Positions 1 to 7,128 of a stretch of 11,635 nucleotides of DNA are shown here, one piece after another (within the stretch, counting starts at the first letter, position 1; the number at the start of each line of letters is the position of its first letter). Under the pieces are notes generated by a model. It was not told the origin of the DNA. It ran no database searches and worked only from the letters and a program-made list of their open reading frames with translations. Origin of the DNA: Spirogloea muscicola (taxonomy: Eukaryota > Streptophyta > Zygnematophyceae > Spirogloeales > Spirogloeaceae); contig WELB01000015.1 in the NCBI GenBank assembly GCA_009602725.1, positions 615,112 through 626,746 of the forward strand, given 5' to 3'. The position numbers were made by a program, and so were the translations under genes.

Positions 1-125
1 CTCAGGCGTATGCTCTGCATCAGAAAGCTGGTCGAGCCTTAGCTGCTGGCACAAGAGCTAGTCAATTGCCGTCCGGTATTCGAGCGTCAGCTAGCGACCT
101 CTATGTGCTGACTCGTGGTTACTGA
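1..125 (+). pseudogene. C-terminal end of a LINE ORF, cut by the window edge
   Basis: An open frame runs from position 3 to a TGA at 123-125. It ends in the residues SDLYVLTRGY. The same frame and the same ending recur at 1428-1550, and on the minus strand of the copy at 2431-2580. Conservation of the ending and stop in three copies of different age identifies this frame as the true C-terminus of a repeated ORF. A competing frame stops at 61. The copy is partial because the window begins inside it. No catalytic residues fall in this piece. Confidence 0.6.
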
Positions 126-223
126 GCGGGTCAGCTTAGCAGCAGGTGACGTACATTTGTCCAATGTGCTTGCCTTTGTACTTGGCCACACATGGCCTCC
201 CCATCTCTTCATATACACGCATT
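1..223 (+). repeat. LINE 3' end, copy A
   Basis: Positions 1-223 match 1426-1648 base for base except at 66 (T against C) and 210 (C against A). The unit contains the end of the LINE ORF (stop at 123-125) and then a roughly 100-base 3' untranslated tail ending near ATATACACGCATT. Two differences in 223 bases point to recent common origin. I read it as the 3' end of a 5'-truncated retrotransposon copy because its upstream partner at 1426 is joined to an endonuclease-like ORF. A long terminal repeat is less likely, since the repeat contains coding sequence and its stop. Confidence 0.85.
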
Positions 224-773
224 TTTTCCTTCGGCCTGCCCGGACAGGGACAGCTGGCACCCCTCACCCTTCAATACACGAGATCTCAAACACGGTCCTG
301 CACGTGCAGGCGGCCTCTGCCTCCGTGGCCGCGTCCTCGCCCCCAACGGGGCGGACGCCAGGCGTCCGTCCGTCCGTCCCCGGTGTAAATTGGCCCTTAC
401 ATACATGCGGTCCAGCGGGCAGGGCCAGCGAGCCTGCGGTGACGTCAGCCTCCCTCCCTCGCCGCCGGCGGGAGAACACGCGTTGCGCAAGCCGCTTCAA
501 TTGCGTGAGCCTCCGAGCCCCACAAGCCCGTGGACGCCGATGGCGAGAGCGTCTTTCTCTGATGGCGAGAGGAACGAACACATCCTTTCGCTTGAATTGG
601 CCTCCCTTTCAATTCATGCGCCCCGCGCGCCTTCCCTTTCGCCGGGTTATCGGCGTACTTCCGCGTATCGGTGCTATTTCTCTGTCATGCCTTCAAGGCT
701 GACCCGGTTGGAGAGTTCCGACGAGAGAATGAAAAACGTGACAGCCGTTGTGACTAATCCCCCCCCCCAACCC
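224..773. other. GC-rich spacer between LINE copies, no gene recognised
   Basis: This stretch is GC-rich and has several overlapping open frames on both strands. None has recognisable domains or plausible composition; they are Arg, Pro and Ser runs caused by GC bias. A short run of four CGTC units lies near 363-378 and a C homopolymer near 760-768. It may be filler sequence into which copy A was inserted, or the decayed 5' part of another element. I see no tRNA and no splice-consistent exon. Confidence 0.5.
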
Positions 774-842
774 AGCTGGTGATGTGCATTTGTCAATGTG
801 CTTGCCTTGGCCACACAGGCCCTCCATTACTCTATACACACT
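774..842 (+). repeat. LINE 3' tail, copy B (degenerate)
   Basis: The stretch follows the order of the copy A tail: a GGTGATGTGCATTTGTC-like block, then AATGTGCTTGCCTT, then GGCCACACA, then CTATACACAC. It has several small deletions. It is therefore an older copy of the same 3' tail. It lies immediately upstream of the endonuclease-like ORF remnant, so a newer truncated LINE appears to have landed at or near the end of an older one. Confidence 0.6.
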
Positions 843-847
843 CTTCC

Positions 848-1550
848 CCCCCGACCTGCCTGATTGGAGTAACTCAGTGTGAGTGTGGCTTCCGTGCGGA
901 GGGCGGAGACCTAGCCACCCACATGCTGCGGTGTCCCACAGGCCCTGAGGTGGTGGGCGTCCACAATCTCCTACGGGACGCCCTGGCGGGCTTGATGCGC
1001 GACGCCGGCTACCGCGCCATCGTTGAAGTGAGCAATGTAATGCACATCACCACGGATTCCCAGGGAGGCCATCACCGTCGCACCCTGGACATTGTGGGTG
1101 TACAACCTGGCGGAGGCCCACGAGCTTTGGTTGATGTGGTGGTGACTGAGGCATACAAGAGTTCCGCTTCCACACACATTGCTGGCCACGCAGTGGGAGG
1201 TGCTGAGCAGAAAAAGCTCCGACACTACTCAGACTACCCCCGCAGTGACCACCTCCTCCCGGCCGCAATCGACACTTTTGGCTGCTTGGGTCCTCGCTTC
1301 CATACCCTACTCGAGAACATAGCGAGTCTGGGATATGCACGACGCGAGGATATGCTCCCAGCCCAGATGGGTAAGCCGGCAGCCTATCTGTCATTGACGT
1401 CGAGTGTCAACCTGTCTGCAACGAGCTCAGGCGTATGCTCTGCATCAGAAAGCTGGTCGAGCCTTAGCTGCTGGCACAAGAGCTAGTCAACTGCCGTCCG
1501 GTATTCGAGCGTCAGCTAGCGACCTCTATGTGCTGACTCGTGGTTACTGA
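848..1550 (+). pseudogene. LINE ORF remnant: CCHC finger plus restriction-like endonuclease C-terminus
   Basis: The C-terminal part of a non-LTR retrotransposon polyprotein. From about 878 the frame encodes a finger of the form C-x-C-G, ten or so residues, H-x3-C. Next comes a block with RRTLDIVGV, then LVDVVVTEAY, then a lysine/tyrosine region (KKLRHYSDY), then a PAAIDTFGCLG block. This order resembles the zinc knuckle and PD-(D/E)XK restriction-like endonuclease that follow reverse transcriptase in R2-type and related LINEs, where it nicks the target DNA. No reverse transcriptase core is present, so the copy is strongly 5'-truncated. The frame ending at 1486 is not the native end. The conserved ending lies in another frame (about 1398-1550, stop 1548-1550), so a one-base shift lies near 1398-1405. 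There is no plausible start codon in the body. I am confident of the LINE nature and less sure of the clade. Confidence 0.7.
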
Positions 1551-1648
1551 GCGGGTCAGCTTAGCAGCAGGTGACGTACATTTGTCCAATGTGCTTGCCT
1601 TTGTACTTGGCCACACATGGCCTCCCCATCTCTTAATATACACGCATT
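1426..1648 (+). repeat. LINE 3' end, copy C
   Basis: Direct repeat of 1-223 at an offset of 1425 bases, with differences only at 1491 and 1635. This copy is contiguous with the endonuclease-like ORF remnant, which shows that the repeat is the 3' terminus of the LINE. Similarity to copy A ends after ATATACACGCATT: copy A continues with T-rich sequence and copy C with CCCCGGGG. That fixes the 3' boundary of the element at about 1648. Confidence 0.85.
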
Positions 1649-1760
1649 CCCCGGGGTGTCTAGGTCAACCCGCCATGTTTGTACCGGAAGGCAATGACCT
1701 GAGAAATGAGACAGCTGCTCGTAGATGAAAAAGGAAGAAGGCTCGCCCATAGAGAAAGAG

Positions 1761-1779
1761 GGGCTGGCAAAGCCAGCCC
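1761..1779. repeat. Perfect 8-bp hairpin inside a repeat unit
   Basis: GGGCTGGC and GCCAGCCC are exact reverse complements separated by AAA. The same palindromic core appears in imperfect form in the other pieces of the family and inside each arm of the large inverted repeat at 3171-3335. Confidence 0.7.
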
Positions 1780-1963
1780 AAAAAGAATGGACAATGTAGA
1801 TAAAGCTATGGTTTCGAGAGAAGAAAGACACTTCCAGGAGTAGGTGAAGGAATTTCGTGTATTTGAAACAATCGAAGGTGGTGGCTGAGGCCAGCCCAGA
1901 GAAAAGAATGAACAAAGTTCGAAGGGGCCAGGGAAAGAAGAAGGTGCTCGCTCATAGAAAAGA

Positions 1964-2032
1964 AGAAGAAGTGGCACTCCAAATGGGGGCAAGGGCTGTG
2001 ATAAGCCAGCCCAAAAAGAATTGACAAGGGTT
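1964..2032 (+). repeat. Short repeat unit, copy 1 (partner at 2873-2941)
   Basis: This 69-base unit and 2873-2941 align along their whole length with only a handful of differences. Both start AGAAGAAGTGGCACTCC, carry ATGGGGGCAAGGGCTG, then AAGCCAGCCCAAAAAGAATT. It belongs to the same family as the arms of the foldback element but has a different left half. Confidence 0.7.
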
Positions 2033-2430
2033 TGGAGGGGCCGACAAGCGTTTAGCAGTCACAGAGGGGCCTGAAGATGTCATGTCAGCACAGGGGGAGG
2101 ATGGATCACTCAGTAGTTACTAGTGAGGAGCCGCAGATCCGACAGACTAGCTGCCGGAAAACTATTCCCCTGCCGAAAGCCAGAGGCCGCACCGAGAGCA
2201 CGGCCAGCACGCAGATGTCGAGCATGGGCCATGGACCCATAGGAAAAGGGGGCCAGCAAAGCCAGCCCAGACAGCGCTACAGCATACACGGAATCAAGTA
2301 GCTACGAAACACTCAGTAACCCCTGCTGAGCAGCCGCAGGTCGGAGAAAGTGGTGTCCTGGTAGAAACCACTCTTCTCTATGGGCGAGCACTTCTTCTGG
2401 TAGAAACAGCTCTTACATTGAAAAAAAGAG

Positions 2431-2580
2431 AAATTTGTGTATATAAAAGGAACAAAGGCCAAATGGCCAAATACAGAGGCAAGCACATCTGAAGACGTAC
2501 ATAACCTACAGCAGATTGACCCGCTCAGTAACCACGGGTCAAAACATACAGGTCGCTAATCGATGCCTGAATACGAGATG
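2431..2580 (-). repeat. LINE 3' end, copy D (inverted, older)
   Basis: Read on the minus strand, this matches copy A from roughly its position 70 to 223, with many substitutions. The ORF ending SDLYVLTRGY and its TGA (plus-strand 2525-2527) are kept, as are CGTGGTTACTGAGCGGGTCA, the GTGCTTGCCT block and the ATATACAC end. It is much more diverged than copies A and C, so it is an older insertion of the same family in the opposite orientation. Confidence 0.75.
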
Positions 2581-3110
2581 GACATTCTTACGTTGAAAGA
2601 ACGACTGAAGGTCCGGAGAGGTACAGATGAACGAAAGTGAAGTAGAAGCCGCTACTGCATGAGAAAAGCCAGACCACAAGCGCATGAACGTAGGGAGGCC
2701 AGATCAAGCCGATATGCTGATCAGAAAAAGGGCTAGTGCAAAGAATGGGGCCACACAAAAGCCAAGCCCTATGCCAAGGGGGGGGCTGAGGTAAGCAAAC
2801 AGTGCAGCGGCTGAAGGCCAAGTCAGTATCCCCGAGTGCGCACATGTCAAATCGGGAAGTGAATGATTGTGTAGAAGAAGTGGCACTCCCAATGGGGGCA
2901 AGGGCTGCGAAAAGCCAGCCCAAAAAGAATTCACAAAGGTTCAGAGATTGTGTAAGGTCATCCGCATCAGCTACTCACTGCGAAAGGGAAGGAGTGGCTC
3001 TCCCATTGAAGAGCGCGTCCAAGTTGTCTGGTGGCTGTGGTGAGAGGCAATGGGGGCAAGGGCAGTGACGCGAGAGACTCTTTTCTCTTTTCTCTTTTTT
3101 TCTTTCTTTG
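2581..3110. other. Repeat debris, no gene
   Basis: Apart from the unit at 2873-2941 and a related fragment near 2985-3066 (CTCCCATTGAAG, then AATGGGGGCAAGGGC), I see no structured feature. Open frames on both strands are short, have no recognisable motif and overlap repeats. A pyrimidine-rich run (TTTTCTC repeats) lies at about 3080-3110 and leads into the inverted repeat. Confidence 0.45.
2873..2941 (+). repeat. Short repeat unit, copy 2 (partner at 1964-2032)
   Basis: Second copy of the 69-base unit at 1964-2032, about 0.9 kb away in the same orientation. It contains an imperfect palindrome (GGGCTG ... AGCCAGCCC) followed by an A-run and GAATTC. Confidence 0.7.
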
Positions 3111-3396
3111 TCTGCTTTGGTTTCTTAGCGCTTCCTCTGGCTTCCTCTGGCCCCCTTCTCGTTCTTTGTTCATTCTTTTTTGGGCTGGCTTGTCCAGCCC
3201 CTATCCTCAATGGGCGAGCCCTTTCTTCTTTTCTGGCTGTGATGGACGAGGCCAGGGGCTTGGTACTTGCTATATCAGAAGAAAGAGCTCGCCCATTGAG
3301 GATAGGGGCTGGAACAGCCAGCCCAAAAAAGAATGAGCAGAGTACAAGAAGCCCAAGAAGAAGGGGGCCAGGCGAAGCACTAAAACCAAAGCATAA
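3111..3396. mobile_element. Large inverted repeat (foldback or MITE-like element)
   Basis: The inner arms are 3171-3229 and 3277-3335, 59 bases each. They are reverse complements with three mismatches, around a 47-base loop (3230-3276). With small gaps the symmetry extends outward on both sides: TGCTTTGGTTT and a CTCTGGCCCCCTTCT-type block near 3113-3160 pair with the complement near 3360-3393. No transposase-like frame is present; frames on the two strands give the same peptide pieces because of the palindrome. A non-autonomous foldback or MITE-like element is the simplest reading. A head-to-head pair of a short dispersed repeat is the alternative. Pieces of the same sequence litter 1733-3066. 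Confidence 0.65.
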
Positions 3397-3407
3397 GAAA
3401 GAAGCAC

Positions 3408-3411
3408 NNNN
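3408..3411. other. Assembly gap (NNNN)
   Basis: Four unknown bases directly follow the right arm of the inverted repeat and precede very GC-rich sequence upstream of the CBL gene. The true gap length may differ from four. Sequence upstream of the CBL start is therefore incomplete. Confidence 0.98.
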
Positions 3412-3612
3412 GCCCCCGGCCCGCGCTCCCGGCCGCCACGCTGGCGTGCACCAAGGTCCCGCCCCTCCCCCCAAGCACTCCCGCTGGCTTGCCTTGGAGG
3501 CCCCCCCACGCCCCGTGCCCGACGTGCCGCCGAGCCTTGCTCTCCGCCGCGGCTGGCTCTGCGCGCGCAGGAGCTGCTGCCCTCGGGCCTGCACCCGCTG
3601 CTGGGCACCCTC

Positions 3613-5963
3613 ATGGGCTGCTTCCAGTCCTCCTCGCCCAAGACGCCCCCCGGCCACGAGGACCCCGCCGCCCTCGCCGCCCACACTGCCTGTCAGCCTC
3701 TTCTCCACCCCTTCCACTGGCCCACCTGCCCCGCGGGCCTCCGCGTCGGTGCTCGTCAGCTCGGGTGGTGGCCGCACCAGCTCCACCCTCAGCCACCTGC
3801 CCTGTCCTGTCTCTCCTGATCTGCCCAGCTGCCAGCCTCCTTCCTCCCGCCCGAGTCGTCCGCTCGTCTCCTGCTCCTGCTCGGCTGCCGCTCTAGCCGC
3901 TCAGCTGCTACTCTAGCTGCTGAGCAGGGCTTGCCTCTGATGCCCCTGTCACCGGAGCGGCAGCGCTCAGAGGCGCGAGCAAGTTGAAGTCGAAGCCCCT
4001 GGCCAACCTGAGTCAAGCTTGTGCCTGACAGTCCTCGCCGGGCACAGACACCGCCACTGAGCTCGTGGTCAATGCTGCCCACTTCTCAGCGCCTGCTACT
4101 CTCCTGCACAGTGCTAACCTGCTCATGAACTGGGTGTAAGCCAGGTGGACGTGCCTTGAGTGCATTGCCTGACAATCTCAGCTCCCTGACCTCCATCTGC
4201 TCTTCAGTCAGTGTCAGCGAGGTGGAGGCGCTGTACGAGCTCTTCAAGAAGATTAGCAGCTCCGTCACGGATGACGGCCTCATTCACAAGGTAATACCTG
4301 GACCTTCCGCTCCCTCCGCTCTTCCCAGCACAGTGTTGCCATGAAATGTGACAAGCGCGGCCACGATCGGTGTACTTTGCTTTGTGGGCAGGGAGGGCCT
4401 TATACATGGCTGCTATTCCTCATTACCTGTTGCCTACAGGAGGATTTTCACATGGCTCTTTTCCGGGACAACAAGCAGGAATTTATGTTTGCAAACCGGG
4501 TAGGGACGCTCACAAGTCTCATCGTCGTGTCAGCGCGGTTGAGTGTTTTGTTTGAGCCAGGAAGGATTCTATCTTGCGTGCCTTGTTCACAGGTAGTGCC
4601 TGAGGTCATGCTTCATAATTCTTGACGGAATTGTATGGCAGAGCACCCAAAGACACCCTATGGGTGTCAGTTGGATGTTTGATGACAGTTGTTGCCTGAG
4701 TGCTGAACAGGTCTTTGAGCTTTTCGACACAAAAGACAATGGTGTAATTGAGTTTGGCGACTTTGTCCGGTCCCTCAGCGTCTTCCACCCCCTTGCCGCA
4801 GCCAAGGATAAGGAAGACTGTGCGTCATTCGGAGGGCCCCCTTTCCTTTTGCTTCCTCTCGACCAACTTGTGCTAGACGTCCACATATTCGCGTTCTTGA
4901 GGCCTTGCCTCCAGCTTTTGAACTGGCCCTTATTGCCATTGTCTTCCTGCATCGATCTGGAAAGGGTGCCTCTTCTCAAGCTGAACACTATCACTCCATG
5001 ATCTCGCAGTCGCCTTTAGGATGTATGACATGAGCCATACGGGGTTCATCGAGCGAGAAACTGTAAGCCAGCTCTCTGTGCTCCGAACGAATTAGAGATC
5101 TGCGCTGGTCAGCTTTGGAGCTGCTTTGTTGGCCTTTCATTTTGGCACAGAACCAGTCTTGCTGGCCGCACTTGAGTGATGGGGTTGTCCTTGCAAGCAC
5201 CTCCAACATACCGGCGTTGCTGTCCTTGTGCAGGTCAAGCAAATGTTGGTGGCCTTGCTGGCAGAGTCAAATATGGTCTTCAGCGACGATGTGGTAGAAA
5301 AAATACTGGACAAGGTGATTCATGAATAGGGCTAGTTGCTCCAAAAGAGCGGGTCCTGCTTGAGCCCTTTGTGCTCATGTGGTCTTGCATAGGCATGACA
5401 ATGGGTAGGGTCAAGTTAGTCAGCCTCACACAAGAAGATGACAACAACATTGTATGTGAACTTGCTCTGACGTGACTTGTGCTGACAAGGACTTCGCTTC
5501 ATTCTTTACAGACCTTTGAAGAAGCTGACACGAAGCACGATGGCAAGATCGATCGGGAGGAGTGGGGCAGTCTAGTGAGCCGGCACCCCTCACTCATGCG
5601 CAACATGACCTTGCCATACCTCAAGTATAAGCTTGACCTCCAAACTCCTTGGCATGCTATGTCTCTTGTCGTGCTGAAGGCATACACAACAGGGGCATCA
5701 GTGGCACAGTGTCACATGTGATTTTGTATATCTGCTCCTTCGGCAACCTTTTATGAGGATATTCTAAGCAAATATGTGAAGACCTTCTATTGCCCAGCAA
5801 ATACTGCTAGGGTTCTGTCTTCTCCAAGCACATTGGAGAAAGGAGAGGAGTAAGTCTTACTGTGCAATTGTGGTTATGTCTTGCGCTTATGTCTCGCAGG
5901 GACATTACTACTTCATATCCATCATTCGTGTTTCACTCGGAAGTAGAAGATGAAATGTCATGA
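3613..5963 (+). CDS. CBL: Calcineurin B-like protein (CBL1-type calcium sensor), 8 exons
   Basis: Exons: 3613-3691, 4208-4290, 4440-4499, 4711-4819, 5010-5062, 5234-5314, 5512-5624, 5900-5963 (TGA 5961-5963). All introns are GT-AG and the frame stays open for 213 codons, the length of Arabidopsis CBL1. CBLs bind Ca2+ and recruit CIPK protein kinases to membranes to control ion transport. The N-terminus MGCFQS offers Gly2 for N-myristoylation and Cys3 for S-acylation, so plasma-membrane or tonoplast attachment is inferred. EF1 (about 42-55) is the long CBL type. EF2 loop is 80-91, EF3 117-128, EF4 161-172. EF3 has Ser at loop position 3 and Thr at 12, and EF4 has Lys at 3, so both depart from canonical ligands. 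The C-terminal [11 protein letters not shown] keeps the FPSF-type motif, with Ser201, the site CIPKs phosphorylate in plant CBLs. The start is fixed by the conserved MGC and by exon 1 splicing T to TC to make Phe27. Internal exon sizes (83, 60, 109, 53, 81, 113) agree with plant CBL genes as I remember them. Confidence 0.95.
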
Positions 5964-6382
5964 CACATGATACTGGGCTTCCAGCAGCCGCTGTCTCAGT
6001 AGCCGCCATTAGGTGCCTGTACATTGATGTTGCGTTTGCATTTAAGAGGCTCTCACTTATCTCCTCTGGATGCCTGCCATAGCAACAGGCATTCAACTCT
6101 CAGAAGTAGTCAAGGCAAGCATTCAAGGCTCACATTAGCCTTGTTAGAGATAGAATGTATCTGTGCACGCAGTCTGCGTGTTTTGCCTTGAGCTCCCACC
6201 CTACATGTGAGACAGTGCGCGAGCACCCTTTTTTTTTTGGGGGAGAAGCAGTCTCCTATCACCTGACCACCATGCAAGCCCATCTACAAGCGCCGCCACT
6301 GCAATTGGCCCTCTTAAAATAGCTGGCTGGCACACCAAGGCCGCCTGCCCTCCCAATCTTGCACCTTGTTCGCTGAACCTGC
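5964..6382. other. CBL 3' untranslated and intergenic region with two hairpins
   Basis: No gene is visible. Two exact 7-bp inverted repeats lie downstream of the CBL stop: ATGCCTG/CAGGCAT at 6070-6092 (9-base loop) and CAAGGCT/AGCCTTG at 6124-6143 (6-base loop). A T-run followed by Gs sits near 6230-6243. I see no TGTAA poly(A) signal of the chlorophyte kind. The hairpins may be transcript structure or chance. Confidence 0.4.
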
Positions 6383-6480
6383 GGTTACTGAGCGGGTCGG
6401 CTGAGCAGCAGATGATGTACATCTGTAGATGTGCTTTTCTTAGTACTTGGCCACTCAGGCCCACCATCACTCGTTACACG
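6383..6480 (+). repeat. LINE 3' tail, copy E (degenerate)
   Basis: GGTTACTGAGCGGGTC opens the copy, followed by GAGCAGCAGATGATGTACAT, GATGTGCTT, AGTACTTGGCCACTCAGGCC and a TTACACG end. This is the same order as copy A positions 117 to about 220. It lies between the CBL gene and the next gene, so the family is not confined to the repeat-rich left part of the window. Confidence 0.7.
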
Positions 6481-7128
6481 TCGCTTTCCGTTACACGTCA
6501 TATTTGGAGCCCAAATAGGAGAGCTACTTCCGCCTTCGCCCTCCTTCTTTGGAAGACCTCTCTCTCCCTTACCCGTGCGCACTAAGCCAAGCCACTTGTT
6601 TCCATGGTGGTCTCCGGCTCAGATTGTTGAGCACCTATTGCTAGCAGCCACTCACGTAGGTTTGTGATTTGGAGCTTACCAGCCCCTTTGGAGCTTTTCC
6701 TTTGGACCTTGTGCATACCCTTATGGGCCGGCCTCTCACAGCATCGCCTTGTTCTGAAGCAGCTATTGATTGGCTCGCTGTCTACAGCCCTCGCCTCCAA
6801 GTAGAGGTCGCTAGTCGACGTCCAAAATGCTGGACGGCATTTTCGGGGAGAAGCCCTCATGGCTCGCCCAGCTTTCAGGTGCAAGGCATGAGCTCGCCTG
6901 CAGATGGGCACACTTGGCCTCCTTGCCTCGGAAAGCGGCACTGGCAGCTGCATGCCCCGCCTTGGAGGCAGAGGCGGTGGCTGTTTCGGCGCTGTGAGGA
7001 GGGAAGCCCCCCCCCCCGCCGCCCGCCCGAGCTGTCGAGCGAGCTCCGCCCGGCCCGCCCGGCGCCCAGCATGGGCCCGAGCGCGCCGCAGGCCGGCTGA
7101 GGCGCAGCTCGCCCACGCGCCCGCCCCC
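6481..7128. other. Upstream region of the 7129 gene, increasingly GC-rich
   Basis: Sequence rises in GC toward the gene start, with a C-run and CCG/GCC-rich stretch at about 7007-7080. A reversed CCAAT motif (ATTGG) is at about 6768 and a 7-bp hairpin (AAAATGC/GCATTTT) at 6824-6843. It probably contains the promoter and 5' untranslated region. An upstream ATG at 6904 is in frame with the gene and would add 75 residues. No TATA box stands out. Confidence 0.4.

Larger units (their letters stand above)
1649..2430. other. Purine-rich repeat debris, no gene
   Basis: The stretch is rich in A and G on the plus strand and holds broken pieces of the repeat family described at 3111-3396: GCTCGCCCAT, then GGGGCTGG or similar, then GCCAGCCC followed by A-run and GAAT. 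Pieces are visible at about 1733-1796, 1878-1941, 1937-2042, 2219-2275, and in the opposite orientation at about 2365-2400. Open frames on either strand here are short and low in complexity. I find no exon. Confidence 0.55.

Noticed and set aside
363-378. Four CGTC units as a microsatellite.
   Set aside because: Too short to be meaningful as a repeat array.
1-1648. The pair of 223-base direct repeats could be long terminal repeats of an LTR retrotransposon.
   Set aside because: The repeat contains the end of an ORF and its stop, lacks TG...CA ends, and also occurs alone and inverted; the protein between is endonuclease-like without protease or integrase.
3050-3916. Long open frames on both strands across the inverted repeat and the gap.
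   Set aside because: They span Ns, are mirror images due to the palindrome, and the plus-strand one is out of frame with the CBL exon it crosses.
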